A stretch of DNA of 64,000 bases from Shinisaurus crocodilurus. Lineage: Eukaryota > Chordata > Lepidosauria > Squamata > Shinisauridae. The position numbers and the translations under genes are program-made. Shown here one piece after another: positions 1 to 10,836 of the stretch. The stretch is taken from NCBI GenBank assembly GCA_021292165.1, contig CM037883.1, forward strand, positions 9,873,434 to 9,937,433, in the 5' to 3' direction. The notes below the pieces were generated by a model that ran no database searches, had not been told where the DNA came from, and was given only the letters and a program-made list of their open reading frames with translations. Every line of letters starts with the position of its first letter. The first letter of the stretch is position 1.

Positions 1-527
1 ATAGCTATACGGGTGAAAATGTAATGTTGTCGGGCACTCTGGGTCTTGAACTGGAAGCCTTGCGGAGAGACAGGACTGACTGGTAGAGGCTTCAGAGCCT
101 CTCCAGGTATAGAAGTGAACAGGTGGGGACCTGCAATAAAATACTGAAGTATATTTTCATCCCCTAATCTTCCCCTGCTCTGCTATTATATGGAGCTACT
201 GGCTGAGGATTAGGGTTTACTGCCAGCCCAGAACTTGAGCATTACTGCTAGGGAGGGTGATTATAGCAAGGGGAAGAGAATTTGTTGACCTGATGGCATG
301 CATCACTCTCCCCAACTCAAATGCTCACCTCCAGGATATTTTTAGCCATTATGGGTTCATTCCTCTCCCCACCCTGCCGCGGCCACCTGCTTACAACTTT
401 AACATTGCATGGGTCAACTACACCCACGCAGTCTGAGCAACAACCCAATCCTCTAGAAACCCCACTCCTCACAATTTCCCCCCCTATCCTAGAGTAGGAG
501 TGAGAGCTGTTCATAGAAAACTGTGGA
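1..527. other. No gene recognised; unassigned sequence
   Basis: Short reading frames only, none with recognisable protein similarity. No clear repeat family was identified here. Confidence 0.5.
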
Positions 528-676
528 GTGACTGAAAAACAGCCATCTAGCAGAAATGCAGAGTGGGAGGAGTGGGGAGACAGAGATCTCCTCCACCACA
601 CCTCCTGCTCTGCATTGGATGCCTGCAAGCCTCCGAGTTTGGGGGCTTACGAGCATCCCCATAGGATTGCACCCCA
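528..676 (-). mobile_element. Family A element (GGGTGCAATCC-ended), partial
   Basis: On the minus strand it begins with GGGGTGCAATCCTATGG and runs into the same GGATGCTCGTAA block seen in the copies at 8.2, 26.1, 28.7, 44.8 and 63.5 kb. Only the first ~150 bp is present. The ends of longer copies are inverted (GGGTGCAATC and GATTGCACCC), so a non-autonomous DNA transposon is the best reading; the transposase family is unknown. Confidence 0.6.
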
Positions 677-698
677 AGTTACCAATCCTTCAATTTCA

Positions 699-700
<2 letters not shown>

Positions 701-731
<31 letters not shown>
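701..731. repeat. (AC)n microsatellite
   Basis: Uninterrupted AC dinucleotide run of about 15 units, just beyond the end of the family A copy. Confidence 0.95.
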
Positions 732-732
<1 letters not shown>

Positions 733-1559
733 CTCTCCCTCCCTGACTGTAGGCATATGCAATACAAAATGGCATCTGGAATAAACCCATCAGGCATGAA
801 GTGTATATAAGGGCGTGAAATGGGGATAAAGAACTCTGTGAGCTGCTCTTGATAACAGCTTCGAGAATAGCCAGGCACCCATGCCCTCCTTTCTCCTTGA
901 ATCATTTTTTGTTCCTTTCTTCCAATCAATACAGATGCACAATGTGACTTGGGGAGGGGGAAAAACATATTAAAATGGCAGCCTGAGTAAATCAGCCATA
1001 TCTATTTCCAGTCTCTGACACCCTTAAGCAACATGGAGATATACTGTACAGCACTGATACCATCTTTATCTATGAAATCCCATTTCACAACATAATAAAT
1101 TGGCTGCGAGCAGAAAGAGGGAACTTGCAAAGAATCTCTCTCTTTTTTTTTTACTATGATGATTTTTCTAGCCTTTCAAATGTTTAACCTATATCTCCAA
1201 TATAAACATTTGACAAAGATTAAAGTGGAAAATCATTGGCAAGAAAACATGTTGTTTACGGGAACAGGAAACGGTATCGATATACACAGCACGTGCAAGG
1301 TTAATGCTAAAAAATGTCACCAGCTCTTGTTCACAACAGGAATGTGATGTGTAGATTATAGAAAATGTACACCCTTGTTCATGAAGTAATTGAGCCTCAG
1401 ACGGCTTTGTTCATGCACATTTGTTCCCTTATGCCTCAGTGGAATTATGCTTGTGAATTATGACATGTGGCCATAGTCGAGGCGGGGTGGGACATTCTTC
1501 TGAAATGGAAGCATCACATGATCCACAAAAGCATGAGAGCTAATGAGGCATGTATAATG
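732..1559. other. No gene or clear repeat; AT-rich single-copy-looking DNA
   Basis: Only short unsupported reading frames. The part around 1150-1450 is AT-rich and lacks the repeat signatures found elsewhere in the window. Confidence 0.45.
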
Positions 1560-1730
1560 TCAGCATGTGACTCCTGTGCTGAAGGAACTGCACTGCCTGC
1601 CTATTCACTACTGGGCCAGGTTCAAGGTTCTGGTATTGGTGTACAAAGCCCTGAACAACTTGAGACCAGGATACCTGAGAGAGTGCCTTCTCCCTTACCA
1701 ACTCACCCACTCACTGAAATTCTCCACATG
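1560..1730 (+). pseudogene. L2-like LINE fragment, reverse transcriptase C-terminal end
   Basis: The plus-strand translation contains LKELHCLPIHYWARFKVLVL followed by YKALNN and GPYL-like residues. This is the typical end of an L2 reverse-transcriptase ORF (compare LKELHWLPV in the 48-50 kb copy). It is cut off at 1730, where a 5S-derived SINE begins. Confidence 0.75.
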
Positions 1731-1902
1731 TTCATAGATTCATAGAACATAGAGTTGGAAGGGGCCTACAAGGCCATCAAGTCCAACCCCCTGCTCAATG
1801 CAGGAAACCAAAGGAGGGGTCTCCCATCCAAGTCATAACCAGGCCTGGCCCTGCTTAGCTTTCCACACACTCAGACAAGCTGAGCCAGCATGAGCCATAG
1901 GT
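1731..1902 (-). mobile_element. 5S rRNA-derived SINE with CR1-like tail, copy 1
   Basis: Read on the minus strand, the head begins ACCTATGGCTCATGC (compare 5S GCCTACGGCCATAC). It is followed by a block like the 5S internal promoter: GGAAAGCTAAGCAGGGCCAG, then GGCCTGGTTATGACTTGG and GGGAGACC. The tail has GGTTGGAC, TTCCAACTC and a TCTATGAA repeat, as in CR1 3' ends. The copy abuts an L2 fragment. Confidence 0.8.
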
Positions 1903-2550
1903 CTGTATATTGACTCACCCGACATCCCTCATACTCCTCTTGTACTCCCTCCTGCTCAGCATCTCCTCATCATAAGAACCCTGAGGTCCCCCCTTTCTCT
2001 CTGATCAGCCTTGATTCCCTAGCTGGACTTCTGTTCTGCACCACCGCACCAGCTCAGCCAATCAGCGTCAAAGGCTTCACCCCCACGAGCATCATCCAAT
2101 ACAGATTCCCTGGTGACATATTAAAATTTTACTTCCCAAATGTTCATCATCCATTATGTATAACTTCCCCCCCCTTTTTTTCCCCCTCATCATGTATCAC
2201 ATTGGATAAGACCCTGTAGCTTCCAGGACTTTGTGTGAATGAAATCCATTGGCCAAATATGTGGCAGCATGGGCCCTTAGAGTAAGGGTCACTAACCAAT
2301 ATGTACTAATACTGTTGGATAACGCATGGTACACAACACATTGGAAGGAATGGTGGTTGCATCTTGGCAACAACTGATGGACTATTTAAACCACTTCGCC
2401 TGCCCATCAATGATTCCTAATCTGTGGTCTCCTTTGGCCTACCAGTGGTCTCTGATGCATTTTCAGGAGATGGCCCATATGAAGCTGTCTTTAGGGATGT
2501 GTACAGAATCCATTTGAGGGGTGGGTGAAAATGACCATATGGTCTTGCAC
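1903..2550. other. No gene recognised
   Basis: Short frames without family resemblance. A TAGGGATGTG motif at about 2493-2503 resembles the termini of the family C repeats but no matching second end was found. Confidence 0.4.
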
Positions 2551-2684
2551 CAAGTCTGGCTGACAGTGGATCTCCAAGGTCTCTGACAGAGATCTTTCCC
2601 ATCACCTGCTGCCTTCTCCTTTTAAATGGAGATGCTGGGGATTGAACCCATGCAACGGATATCCTTGCCACTGAGCTATGGGAT
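2551..2684 (-). mobile_element. tRNA-Ala-derived SINE, partial
   Basis: The minus strand starts CATAGCTCAGTGGCAAGGAT and carries GGGTTCAATCCCC, which are A- and B-box-like parts of a tRNA. The body then runs into the AGAGACCTTGGAGA block shared with copies at 22.1, 57.3 and 59.6 kb. Confidence 0.75.
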
Positions 2685-3414
2685 CAGTGAGGAATGTGTG
2701 TGCGATTCACAGCTCAGTCTGTTAGCCACGCTGCTGCACTTGCTGTCATAGAGTCAATCCCCGAAGCAAAGCCCAAAATAGTAGAAGAAAATGCTGAAGG
2801 TCTTTTCCAGAGCAAACAGAGATGAAAGACACACACAATCCTTGTGAAGAAGATTTTATACAAGCCCACTGTCACCTTTGGTGATCCTGGATGTATTTGG
2901 CATGTACAGCGATGGCTCATCTTCTGTCATGTTTGTGCTTTATCCTGGCTCAAGGATCAGTTGAATGAGGGAAAGGGGCTGCATGCTATTCCGCTCTGCC
3001 TCTTCTCTTGCAATGACTTATCCATGGAACTGCTCAATCAATGTGTGGGACAATTCATCACACACTGACACATTAAAAACAAGCAAACCCTTTGAATCCA
3101 AAATAATGCTTTGTTTTGTTTTTAAGTGACAGGCAAACCAATCCATCCACCACCAAAAAATAAAAAATAAAAATTGCCCCTCAATTGCAATCTCAAAATT
3201 CAGACCTGTCACACTGAACAGGAGTTGTAGTTTCCTATGGTTCCAAATGCAAGTAATTGCAATGAATTGGGAGGCAGAGATTCTACAGAAACTGCCTACC
3301 ACAGCAGCATGAGTAGGGCAAGATATGGCACCTACTTGCTGGTTACACCCAGAACATGGAACATCTTGGAGCATGAAGTATGGCTGGCCTCCTCCCTCAC
3401 TTTTTTTCATAGAG

Positions 3415-3416
<2 letters not shown>
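2685..3416. other. No gene recognised
   Basis: Reading frames here include a 130-codon minus frame, but it is low-complexity and rich in stop-free chance sequence with no motif. No repeat family was assigned. Confidence 0.4.

Positions 3417-3461
<45 letters not shown>
3417..3461. repeat. (GT)n microsatellite
   Basis: About 22 uninterrupted GT units. Confidence 0.95.
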
Positions 3462-3539
3462 CTGTCAGGCTTTTATTTTTTTAGGGCAGACAATGTTTTA
3501 ATAATTTGGTTTTTACTCTGACCCTGTCTCTCTTATTTA

Positions 3540-3634
3540 TTTATTTATTGTTGCTTTTATGAGACTGGGTTTTTTATTGTTTTATGTCACCCTGTAGCGC
3601 ATTTGCACTGGAGGGGTAGAATATAAGTTTATAA
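3540..3634 (+). mobile_element. L2/CORE-SINE-like 3' tail fragment
   Basis: The segment holds ATTTATTTATTTATTG, then GCATTTGCACTGGAGGGG and AGAATATAAGT, resembling the tails of L2 LINEs and their SINE partners. Short and diverged. Confidence 0.4.
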
Positions 3635-4023
3635 TGAGGGTGCAGAATCTCAGACCCAGGGGCCACATGCGGGCCACCTGGGGTCCCAATCCATCTCTCT
3701 GGGATTCCCCAGAAGACCATGACCCACTTCCATAGCCCCACCCCCTTTTCCCCCAACCATGGATTTTTTTTGTTGTTCTCTAGCATGTGTGCAGTCTCTC
3801 CCTGTTTCTAACAGCTTGAAATGCCTCTCTTGTGGCTTAGTTGCTGAAAGTAAAAAACTTTAAGCTAATAGATGCTGGCATTTGGGGTATTTTCGGCCTG
3901 GCCTCTTTCACCTTTGGCCCCGCCCCTTTTGCCTTCAGACCCACCCACCACAGGAATGCAGCCCCCGAGAGCTTCTCTGGAATAGAATTCAGCCCTTGGG
4001 CTGGAAGAGGTTCAACACCCCTG
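3635..4023 (+). mobile_element. hAT-like non-autonomous transposon, family 1 (copy a)
   Basis: The right end is GAGGTTCAACACCCCTG, the inverse of the left end CAGGGGTGCTGAACC of the copy at 23.37 kb. The interior CTGAAAGTAA...CTTTAAGCT and GAGCTTCTC blocks are shared between the two. Flanks GTTTATAA (3627-3634) and TTTTATAA (4024-4031) match at 7 of 8 bases, as expected for a hAT target duplication. Confidence 0.8.
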
Positions 4024-4937
4024 TTTTATAAATTAAATCAATGCATTTATGTTCCATGCACCATGACAGGAATTGGCAGGAAGTGAAGCTTCTGAACATG
4101 CTCAGGAGAATCCAGGCCACTCAAGGATAAGACTTCCAAGGCCTTTCCCATCTCTAGCAAGCCCTTTTCAGCAAGTTCCCTTTCCCATTTTGCAAGTGTA
4201 AGTTTGCTTGGGGAGGAGGTAGGATTGGCAGGGAGGGCTGGTTGGAAAGAACAAGGGAAGAAAACACATTCCATGCCTTGGCCAAATTTGGAGCTATCTG
4301 GATTCAAATCATGATGTTGCCTGCAATTCCGAACTCCTCCCTTTCTGAATTCTTCTCCACCAGAACTTTCTTTGTGAAACATAATCACAGGCCGTTTCAC
4401 GGAACATCTGCAAAACGGCAGAAAACACAAACAAGAGTTCTCAAAACAGCTCTTCCAATATTAGTAATTTTATCGGCCATCTGTTGGAATGCTGGCTGCC
4501 ATTTCATTTAATTCCTTGCAAGCGGACCCTGAAACAACGGCTCATAAAATACTAGCATATTTTGTTTTCTGCATCTGTGCCTCTGCAGAACAGTTATCAT
4601 AACTCTCCAGAGCTAGGACATGAGGTGTTTGGAAGGAGACCACACATGCAAGGTCAAGCGGTGCACCCTCAGAACAAGGAGACCCACAGGGCTGGCTCTA
4701 ATATTAGGTAGAATGAGTCATGCAGTCAGCTCAGGTAGTCTCTGCTGAGCAGTGGGAGGAGTGGCAGCCCCCACACATACCATTTTCGGGGGGGGGGGGG
4801 CGCTAGCCTGCAGCCTGCTGCCCTCCGGCGTCATAGTGGATGCTGACACATCATCAGTGTTGATGTAAGGTTCAGCTGCCTCCCTGGTTGGATCCTGTAT
4901 GTGGAATGGGGGCCCTTTTGTCCTTTGCCTCACATAA
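4024..4937. other. No gene recognised; unassigned
   Basis: Contains a G homopolymer at about 4788-4800. Around 4759-4785 the words GTGGCAGCCCCCACACATAC echo part of the tandem unit at 6.0-6.4 kb. No coding evidence. Confidence 0.4.
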
Positions 4938-5009
4938 CCTGTGTGGCGTAGTGGTTAGAGTGTTGGGCTGGGACTTGGGAGATCTGAGTTCTAGTCCCCA
5001 CTAGGCCAT

Positions 5010-5184
5010 AGATTTCATAGATCATAGAGTTGGAAGGAGCCTAACAAGGCCATCGAGTCCAACCCCCTGCTGAATGCAGGAAACTAGAGGAGGGGTCTCC
5101 CATCCAAGTCATAACCAGGCCTGACCCTGCTTAGCTTTCCACGCTCAGACAAGCTGAGTCTAGTGGTAAGCATAAGCCACAGGC
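5010..5184 (-). mobile_element. 5S rRNA-derived SINE with CR1-like tail, copy 2 (nested)
   Basis: This copy gives the clearest borders because it interrupts a CORE-SINE. In sense orientation it starts GCCTGTGGCTTATGC, keeps the 5S-like block GGAAAGCTAAGCAGGGTCAG and GACTTGGATGGGAGACC, and ends in the CR1-like TTCCAACTCTATGATC tail. AGGCCAT occurs at both junctions (5003-5009 and 5181-5187), but part of the second may belong to the SINE head, so the true duplication may be only about 3 bp. Confidence 0.85.
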
Positions 5185-5269
5185 CATGAAGCTCACTGGC
5201 TGACTTTGGGCCAGTCACAGACTCTCAGGCTGGCTAACCTAACTCACAAGGTTGTTGTGAGGATAAAAT

Positions 5270-5330
5270 GGAGAGGAGGGGAGGAGGAGGAGGAGGAGGA
5301 GGAGGAGGAGGAGGAGGAGGAGGAGGAGGA
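5270..5330. repeat. (GGA)n microsatellite
   Basis: About 20 GGA units that have expanded from the GAGGAGGAGG word normally present in the CORE-SINE. Confidence 0.95.
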
Positions 5331-5400
5331 TTATGTAAGCCACCTTGAGTTCCTTGCAGGGGAAAGAAAATAAAGTGAGATATAAATATAGTCAATCAAT

Positions 5401-5839
5401 AAATAGTCAAGTGTCTTGGGATGACCCTGCCACTAACACCCCACAAATTGTATTGTCAAAGGGATGTTCTGAATATTATTCCACTTTAACAGGGTGTGGG
5501 GAGCTGAGAGGATAGAGCTGGGGGGAATCTGAGAAAAAACCTGTAATGGTGAGAATATTCTCCTTTCTTGTTTCCAATCCAATCCAATCCCACCCCACCC
5601 CCATTTCCCTTATCTGTTGCTGTATTGGACCTATTTTTCTCCTTCAAATTACGGATTGTTTCTTCTTTCTGGGGTCATGGCACAACTGTAGATAGTCAGA
5701 CAGTGGTATGGAGGGGTCAGAGCTCACAGGGATGCATTGCCAGCACTTTTTTATTAGCAGGGATGCTGATCTCATCTGACACCCACACCCCCTTATAATT
5801 CCCTGTTCCCTCTGATCATTGGTGCAATCATCACAGGTG
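5401..5839. other. No gene recognised
   Basis: Unassigned sequence. A short (CCAAT) run lies near 5570-5590. Confidence 0.45.
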
Positions 5840-5852
5840 GTTGTGTGTGTGT

Positions 5853-5882
<30 letters not shown>
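5840..5882. repeat. (GT)n(GA)n compound microsatellite
   Basis: GT units pass directly into GA units. Confidence 0.9.
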
Positions 5883-5883
<1 letters not shown>

Positions 5884-5990
5884 GGTGAATGAATTTTTCC
5901 AACAGCAATATATTGTTCCCTGTGTGATGCAAAGTATTTTGAGGTGGTTTGGCCCTGAGCAGGCAACTAAAACCCATTAGCTTTACCAAA

Positions 5991-6435
5991 GACCTGCTCC
6001 GCATGGAGACAAAAATTGCTAGAACCGGCTTGTTGATATGGGTAAACACAGCTACCTACAATCTTTGACTCTCCTTGGGGGCATGGGAGTAGTGGCAACC
6101 TCCATACATAGCATTTTTGCTGAGCAATCCAAGCTAGCCTACAAAAGACCTACTCCTGATAGAGATGAGAACTGCTAGAACGGGTTTGTTGATGCAGATC
6201 AACACAGGTAACTATAAGTTTGGACTCTCCTTGGGGGCAAGGGAGTATTGGTGTGGTAGTAGTGGCAGCCCACACACATACTATTTTTCTGAAGCCCTCC
6301 AAGCTAGCCAACAAAAGATCTGATCCTGATGGAGATGAGTATGGGTAGAACTGGTTTGTTGATATGGATCAACATAGCTGCTCTCCTAGGGGACATGGCT
6401 ATGGGGACTCTCCTTTGGGGCCTGAATTTTTGGAC
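5991..6435. repeat. Diverged tandem repeat, unit about 156-170 bp, 2.6 copies
   Basis: Units begin at 5991 (GACCTGCTCC), 6147 (GACCTACTCC) and 6317 (GATCTGATCC). Each carries GCTAGAAC, TTTGTTGAT and CTCTCCTT-type words, and the first two end in CAAGCTAGCC plus ACAAAA. It has no coding signature. It may be an old minisatellite or a tandem duplication inside an unknown repeat. Confidence 0.75.
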
Positions 6436-6692
6436 ATTCCTTGGGGGCATGACTATGGGGGCTGTCATAAAGAGCACCCACACTTCAAAATTTCCCATTA
6501 CACCACTGCAATTGGGGATCATGCAGTGGACAGAATGGCGTCATGACACCATGTAGCCAACCACATTTGGCTATATGATGTGTCAGTGAGGGCAAACCAA
6601 GTCAACTGAGGGTGAGGTCAGTGCTCCCTGGATCAATCAGAAATCCCAGAAATAAAAGGTTGATTTCCCAACCAACTGGGGGTTACTTAGAT

Positions 6693-6828
6693 CAGTCTTC
6701 CCCTACTTGGTGGCCCCCAAATGTGGTGGACTGCAGGTCCCAGGATTCCTGACTATTGGCCATGCTGGCTGGGTCTGATAGGAGTTGATGTCCAAAACAT
6801 TTGGAGGCCACCGGGTTAGGGTAGGCTG
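6693..6828. mobile_element. hAT-like palindromic MITE, family 2 (copy a)
   Basis: Begins CAGTCTTCCCCTACTTGGTG and ends GGGTTAGGGTAGGCTG, with inverted arms meeting near the GGCCATGCTGGCTGGG centre. Flanks ACTTAGAT (6685-6692) and ACTTAGAG (6829-6836) match at 7 of 8 bases, the length expected for hAT insertion. Confidence 0.85.
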
Positions 6829-6836
6829 ACTTAGAG

Positions 6837-8068
6837 GCAGGGATGATGTTGCAATGTTGCATAACTCATCTTATTTGGCCATGTGAAGACATCACTGAGC
6901 ACAAATTATATCAACTGAGAGAGACAGGAAGAAAGGAGAATGTAAATGAGCAGGTGGACATTCTTGCAGGTATTGCTAAATGAATTGTTGGAACTGGGGA
7001 CACGTTTCATAACATAACATGCTCCTAAAGTACAGTGTGTGATTTCATCTCAGCCCTACTTGAAGTAGGTTCTCAGCCCAGGAGGGAATCCTTGTGTTCA
7101 TTATTTCTTTTATGAGAACAGACAGAAGCATGACAACAAACTAGACCACTTGGAGGTACCCAAGTAAATCCACTTGACATCCAATACTGTGCAACACTGG
7201 ATGTAAACACAATATACCTGACCCTCCAGGGTATTACATTAGAGCAATAACCACATGCCATCATAAATAAGTGTTTCAAAAATGTAGAGAGGCCCAAGAA
7301 GGGAGAAGGAGGGGGATTTGTAAGGCCAAAAAAAGAGGAAAAAATGGATAGAGAGAGAGAAAATGGAAAACAGAAACTAATCATTTTATGCATGAGAGAA
7401 AAAGAAAGATAAATCCTTGACACTAAGAGGATGTTCTAATCAGAAACAGAAGCGTCGTCTTTCTGATGAGGCCTGGGAGCATATTATAGATCCTTCTAAT
7501 TAGGAATATTATGAGATTCAGAACAGGGATACACGTTACATGTGCCAAGAAGATGCCAACAAAATATGTCTTCAATCACTGGGGTCTCCAACGTGGTGTT
7601 TCTAGGCACCAATGTGCCTGCAGACACCTCTCTTGGTGCTTGCCAGCTTCTCTGCCCCTCCGGATTTTTATTTTATTTCTTTAAAAAAAAAAAAAAACAG
7701 CTGGGAGCCTGGCATTCTGCAAAGCAAAGTTCTGTCCTCCAGTGCCATCTTCATTTGGGTTCAAAAGAGTGGTTTTGTATTTTGGAGCTCAAGAAAGAGC
7801 CCCACTTCTGGCTTATCCTTCAGTACTTTGAGAAGATACTTTGGTGATGTGTGGCAACAGCAGAGATCAGGTCAGAAGTTCTCTCTGGTTGTAAGTTGCC
7901 ATGGTGCTGCAGAAATTAAGGTATCTGGGATTTGCTGGCCCCTTATAGGAAGGGGATTTGTTGCCATATTTGATGGCATCCCCATGGCAACAGTGTATAA
8001 TATGCATCTTGGGTACATTGCATCTTTTACAACTAAGGCTGTCTCACCTGATTAAAGACATCTTAGAT
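6837..8068. other. No gene recognised; A-run at about 7682-7697
   Basis: The longest frames (116 and 147 codons) show no family motif and are low-complexity in part. No repeat family was assigned apart from the homopolymer. Confidence 0.4.
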
Positions 8069-8205
8069 CAGCATTCCCCAATGAGATGCCCTCGAGATGT
8101 TTTTGGATAATAACTCCCACTATCCTCAGGCAGTATGGGCAATTATCGGGGATGATGGGCATTGTAGTCCAAAAGATCTGGAGCACATCGCATTGGGGAA
8201 AGCAG
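8069..8205. mobile_element. hAT-like palindromic MITE, family 2 (copy b)
   Basis: Left end CAGCATTCCCCAATG pairs with right end CATTGGGGAAAGCAG, and the interior has TAACTCCCACTATCC and GGGCATTGTAGTCC as in other copies. No convincing 8-bp duplication remains. Confidence 0.75.
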
Positions 8206-8237
8206 TCAATTAATCATTTTATCAACTGATTAATTGA

Positions 8238-8645
8238 GGGTGCAATCTAATCGGGATGCTCGTAACCCTCCAGACTCAGAGGATTATGGGCATCCTATGG
8301 AGGGCAGGAAGAGTGCTGAGGTGAAGCTGGCCTCCACACTCCGGTCGCCCAGCAAAGCACTTAGGTGTCTGCTTTCGGCCATCTAAGTCAGGCACTTTGA
8401 AGTGGGAGGGAGGGAGGCTGTGGCACTGCCAGGATATCTCGTATCTTCTTGGCAGCACCTGTCTCCTCCCCTTCCCACCCCCTTCCCACCCACCCCACCC
8501 CTTCTCCAGTTCTTTCCATGCTGGAGGGGGATCTGAGCGCAGATCCCCAGCTACAAGGTCAGAGTGATTTTCCAACCTCATAGCTGGGAATCCAAAAAAT
8601 CCTATGGCCGTCTAGACTCTGTCTAGCGGCCCTTGGATCGTGCTG
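8238..8645 (+). mobile_element. Family A element, near complete
   Basis: Starts GGGTGCAATCTAATCGGGAT and ends near GCGGCCCTTGGATCGTGCTG, close to the inverse of the start. Internal marks shared with other copies are CTCAGAGGATTATGGGCATCC-type words, a C-rich centre and ATGGCCGTCTAGACTCTGTC near the end. No transposase is encoded. Confidence 0.7.
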
Positions 8646-9175
8646 TTAGCAAATCTTGTGGCATGCCTTGTAGCCCCTTTCACTCCTTCAAAACACACTT
8701 TGGTCAAATGTGAATGATCCGCTTTCATTCAAGTGGAGAAAATAGAAGACATTTCCAAGTAGGCACAACCGGTTATCTTTACAACAGGAAAAGAAAGGAT
8801 GTCACGAGGTCTCGAGAAAAGAAATGTGTTTCTCTCTACAAGCCTCAGAGTGCCCAAAACAGATGGAGGAGGGGAGAATGCACATGGCCAAAAGCGTTGT
8901 TGTAAAGCTACACCAAAGCCATCTGTGCATGGAGCTTTATTCCGTAGTGTGATCTTGAGAGACTGCCCATTTTGTAGCTTGGTGTATTTTCAGCAATATA
9001 GATTTTAAAAATGGAGAAATATTTGTGTTTCAAAGTACATCTGTTGCATAGCTGATTTCTCCTGCTCATTGTTTCTTTCCTCTTTAAACGATCAAGTTAA
9101 AAATAAGAGATATTGTAAGATATGATGGACACATTGATAACCACAAGGGGACAACCCTGTTGGGTCACAACCAGG
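8646..9175. other. No gene or repeat recognised
   Basis: No supported coding frame. Confidence 0.45.
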
Positions 9176-9690
9176 ATAAGAACGTAAGAAGAGCCCTGCT
9201 GGATCAGACCCAGGGTCCATCTAGTCCAGCATTCTGTTCACACAGTGGCCAACCAGCTGGCCACAGGAAGCTCACAAGCAGGACATGAATGCAATTAGCA
9301 CCCTCCCACTCGTGTTCCCCAGCGACTGGTATGCACATGCATACTGCCTGTGGTACTGGAGGTAGCAAATAGCCATCAGGAGTAGTAGCCGTTGATAGCC
9401 TTCTCCTCCATGAATTTGTCAAATCCCCTTTGAAAGCCATCTATGTTGGTGGCCATCACTACATCTGTGGTAGCAAATTCCATAATATAACATGGTGTTG
9501 TGTGGAGAAGTACGTACTTCCTTTTGATCTGTCCTGAATCTCCCACCATCAGCTTTGTGGGATGACCCTGGATTCTGGTATAATGAGAAAGGGGGGGGGG
9601 GAGAGAGAAAAAGTATCCCTGTTCACTTTCTCCACACCATACATAAGTTTGTAAACCTCTATCATGTCTCCCCTTACTCGTTTGTTTGCT
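9176..9690 (-). mobile_element. CR1-like LINE 3' fragment
   Basis: On the minus strand it reads from GGAGACATGATAGAGG to the family's 3' end, TCTTCTTACGTTCTTAT. A partial translation includes FATTDVVMATNIDGFQRGFD and FMEEKAINGYYS, parallel to the copy at 13.2 kb. A G homopolymer interrupts it near 9591-9600, and small indels break the frame. CR1 is my best clade guess from its tail and C-terminal peptide. Confidence 0.7.
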
Positions 9691-9769
9691 TACTATATTG
9701 TTCTTGCTTATTATACCACCCCCAATGTGCTTTCCCAGACACACACACCAATCATACACACACTCCATT

Positions 9770-9796
9770 CACACACACACACACACACACACACAG
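9770..9796. repeat. (AC)n microsatellite
   Basis: About 13 AC units, preceded by imperfect ACAC words from 9738. Confidence 0.95.
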
Positions 9797-10666
9797 CCAG
9801 TGCAGCAATCTGGAGTGCTTTGAAGGAGTGGCTCCCAAGGAAGTTGGCTCCAACATTTTAAGGAAAGGCCAAAGTGCTGCCTACCTTCAGGGGGACCCAG
9901 GCAAGGCTTAGGACTGTGCCCTTTTGAGGCTCCGTGTGATTGGGGGGGAGGCATGCTACACAAGATATATTAATTGTGCTACACATTACAAAAGTGGAAC
10001 CAAATAGACACCCAGTTGCAGTTTTTGGCAATGGTTGTATGCATAGCATAACATCTGAGCGTCCAGCCTCTCTTGTTTATGACTAGAACTTCTGCTTTGA
10101 AACTGAATCAGCAAGTTTCAATTTCATGCATGTGTTTTTTTCACTCCTTAGCAGCCGACACTAGGGGGAATGTAGGTTAAGCTTTGGATTCAAACTAGTC
10201 TCTGTGTGACTGCAAAATGCTGTGATAAACCCCAGAGATGGAAATGCAAACCAACAAAGGATTCCAGATTTAACATCCCTTCTGCTTTGCCAGAGATATG
10301 CTTCCCCGCATTTGCCACAGAACTGCCAAAATGATAGAAAGAAATCAATTAAGAAACAAAATTACTAAATTGCTAAATCTTTCAACCCAATTGCTGGGGG
10401 TGGGTTAACTTGTTCAACACTGCAGGCCACAACTGAAAGAAACAATTATCTGGAATGTTACTGCTAATCAATATTTTTTGGGGGGCGGGGGGCTGCATGC
10501 TGTCTCTACAAACATTGAAGCCTACCTGCTCTGGCTGCTGTTGGCAGAACTGCTTAAAAAATAGTTCAGCGGGGCAGGGCAGGTAGAAGAAGCTAGAAAA
10601 GGATGTTGTAGAAGAAGCAGTGGCATAGGAAAGGAGGAGGCGGGATTGAAGGGAAGCACTAAGGAA
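9797..10666. other. No gene recognised
   Basis: Unassigned; a short G-rich run lies near 10481-10490. Confidence 0.4.
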
Positions 10667-10836
10667 GGGCTATAGATCAGTGTAGTACACATGCTTTGCA
10701 TGCAGAAGGTTGCAGATGCAAGCCCAGGAATCTCCAGGTAGATCTGGGAAAGACTCCTGTCTGAAAATCCTGGGAATCTGCTGTCAATGTAGAGAATACT
10801 GAGCAAGCTTGACCAATGGTCTGACTTGCTATAAGT
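10667..10836 (+). mobile_element. tRNA-Ala-derived SINE
   Basis: The anticodon-arm-like CATGCTTTGCATGCAGAAGG and a decayed B box are followed by AATCTCCAGGTAG, GACTCCTGTCTG and the family end GACCAATGGTCTGAC. The CTTTGCATG word would place a TGC anticodon, as in tRNA-Ala. Confidence 0.8.

Larger units (their letters stand above)
4938..5400 (+). mobile_element. tRNA-derived CORE/MIR-like SINE, split by a 5S SINE
   Basis: The head GTGGCGTAGTGGTTAGAG (A-box-like) and GAGTTCTAGTCCCC (B-box-like) mark a tRNA origin. The body TGACTTTGGGCCAGTCACAG and GGTTGTTGTGAGGATAAAAT is a CORE/MIR-like domain, and the tail AAGCCACCTTGAGTTCC...GATATAAATA is L2-like. The 5S SINE lies inside it at 5010-5184 and a GGA expansion lies near its 3' part. 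Confidence 0.85.

Noticed and set aside
5991..6435. A CRISPR-like array
   Set aside because: Units are long, diverged and only about 2.6 in number, with no short conserved repeat and unique spacers, and the DNA is eukaryotic.
7612..8055. 147-codon plus-strand frame as a gene
   Set aside because: It includes a poly-lysine stretch from an A homopolymer and has no motif or family resemblance.
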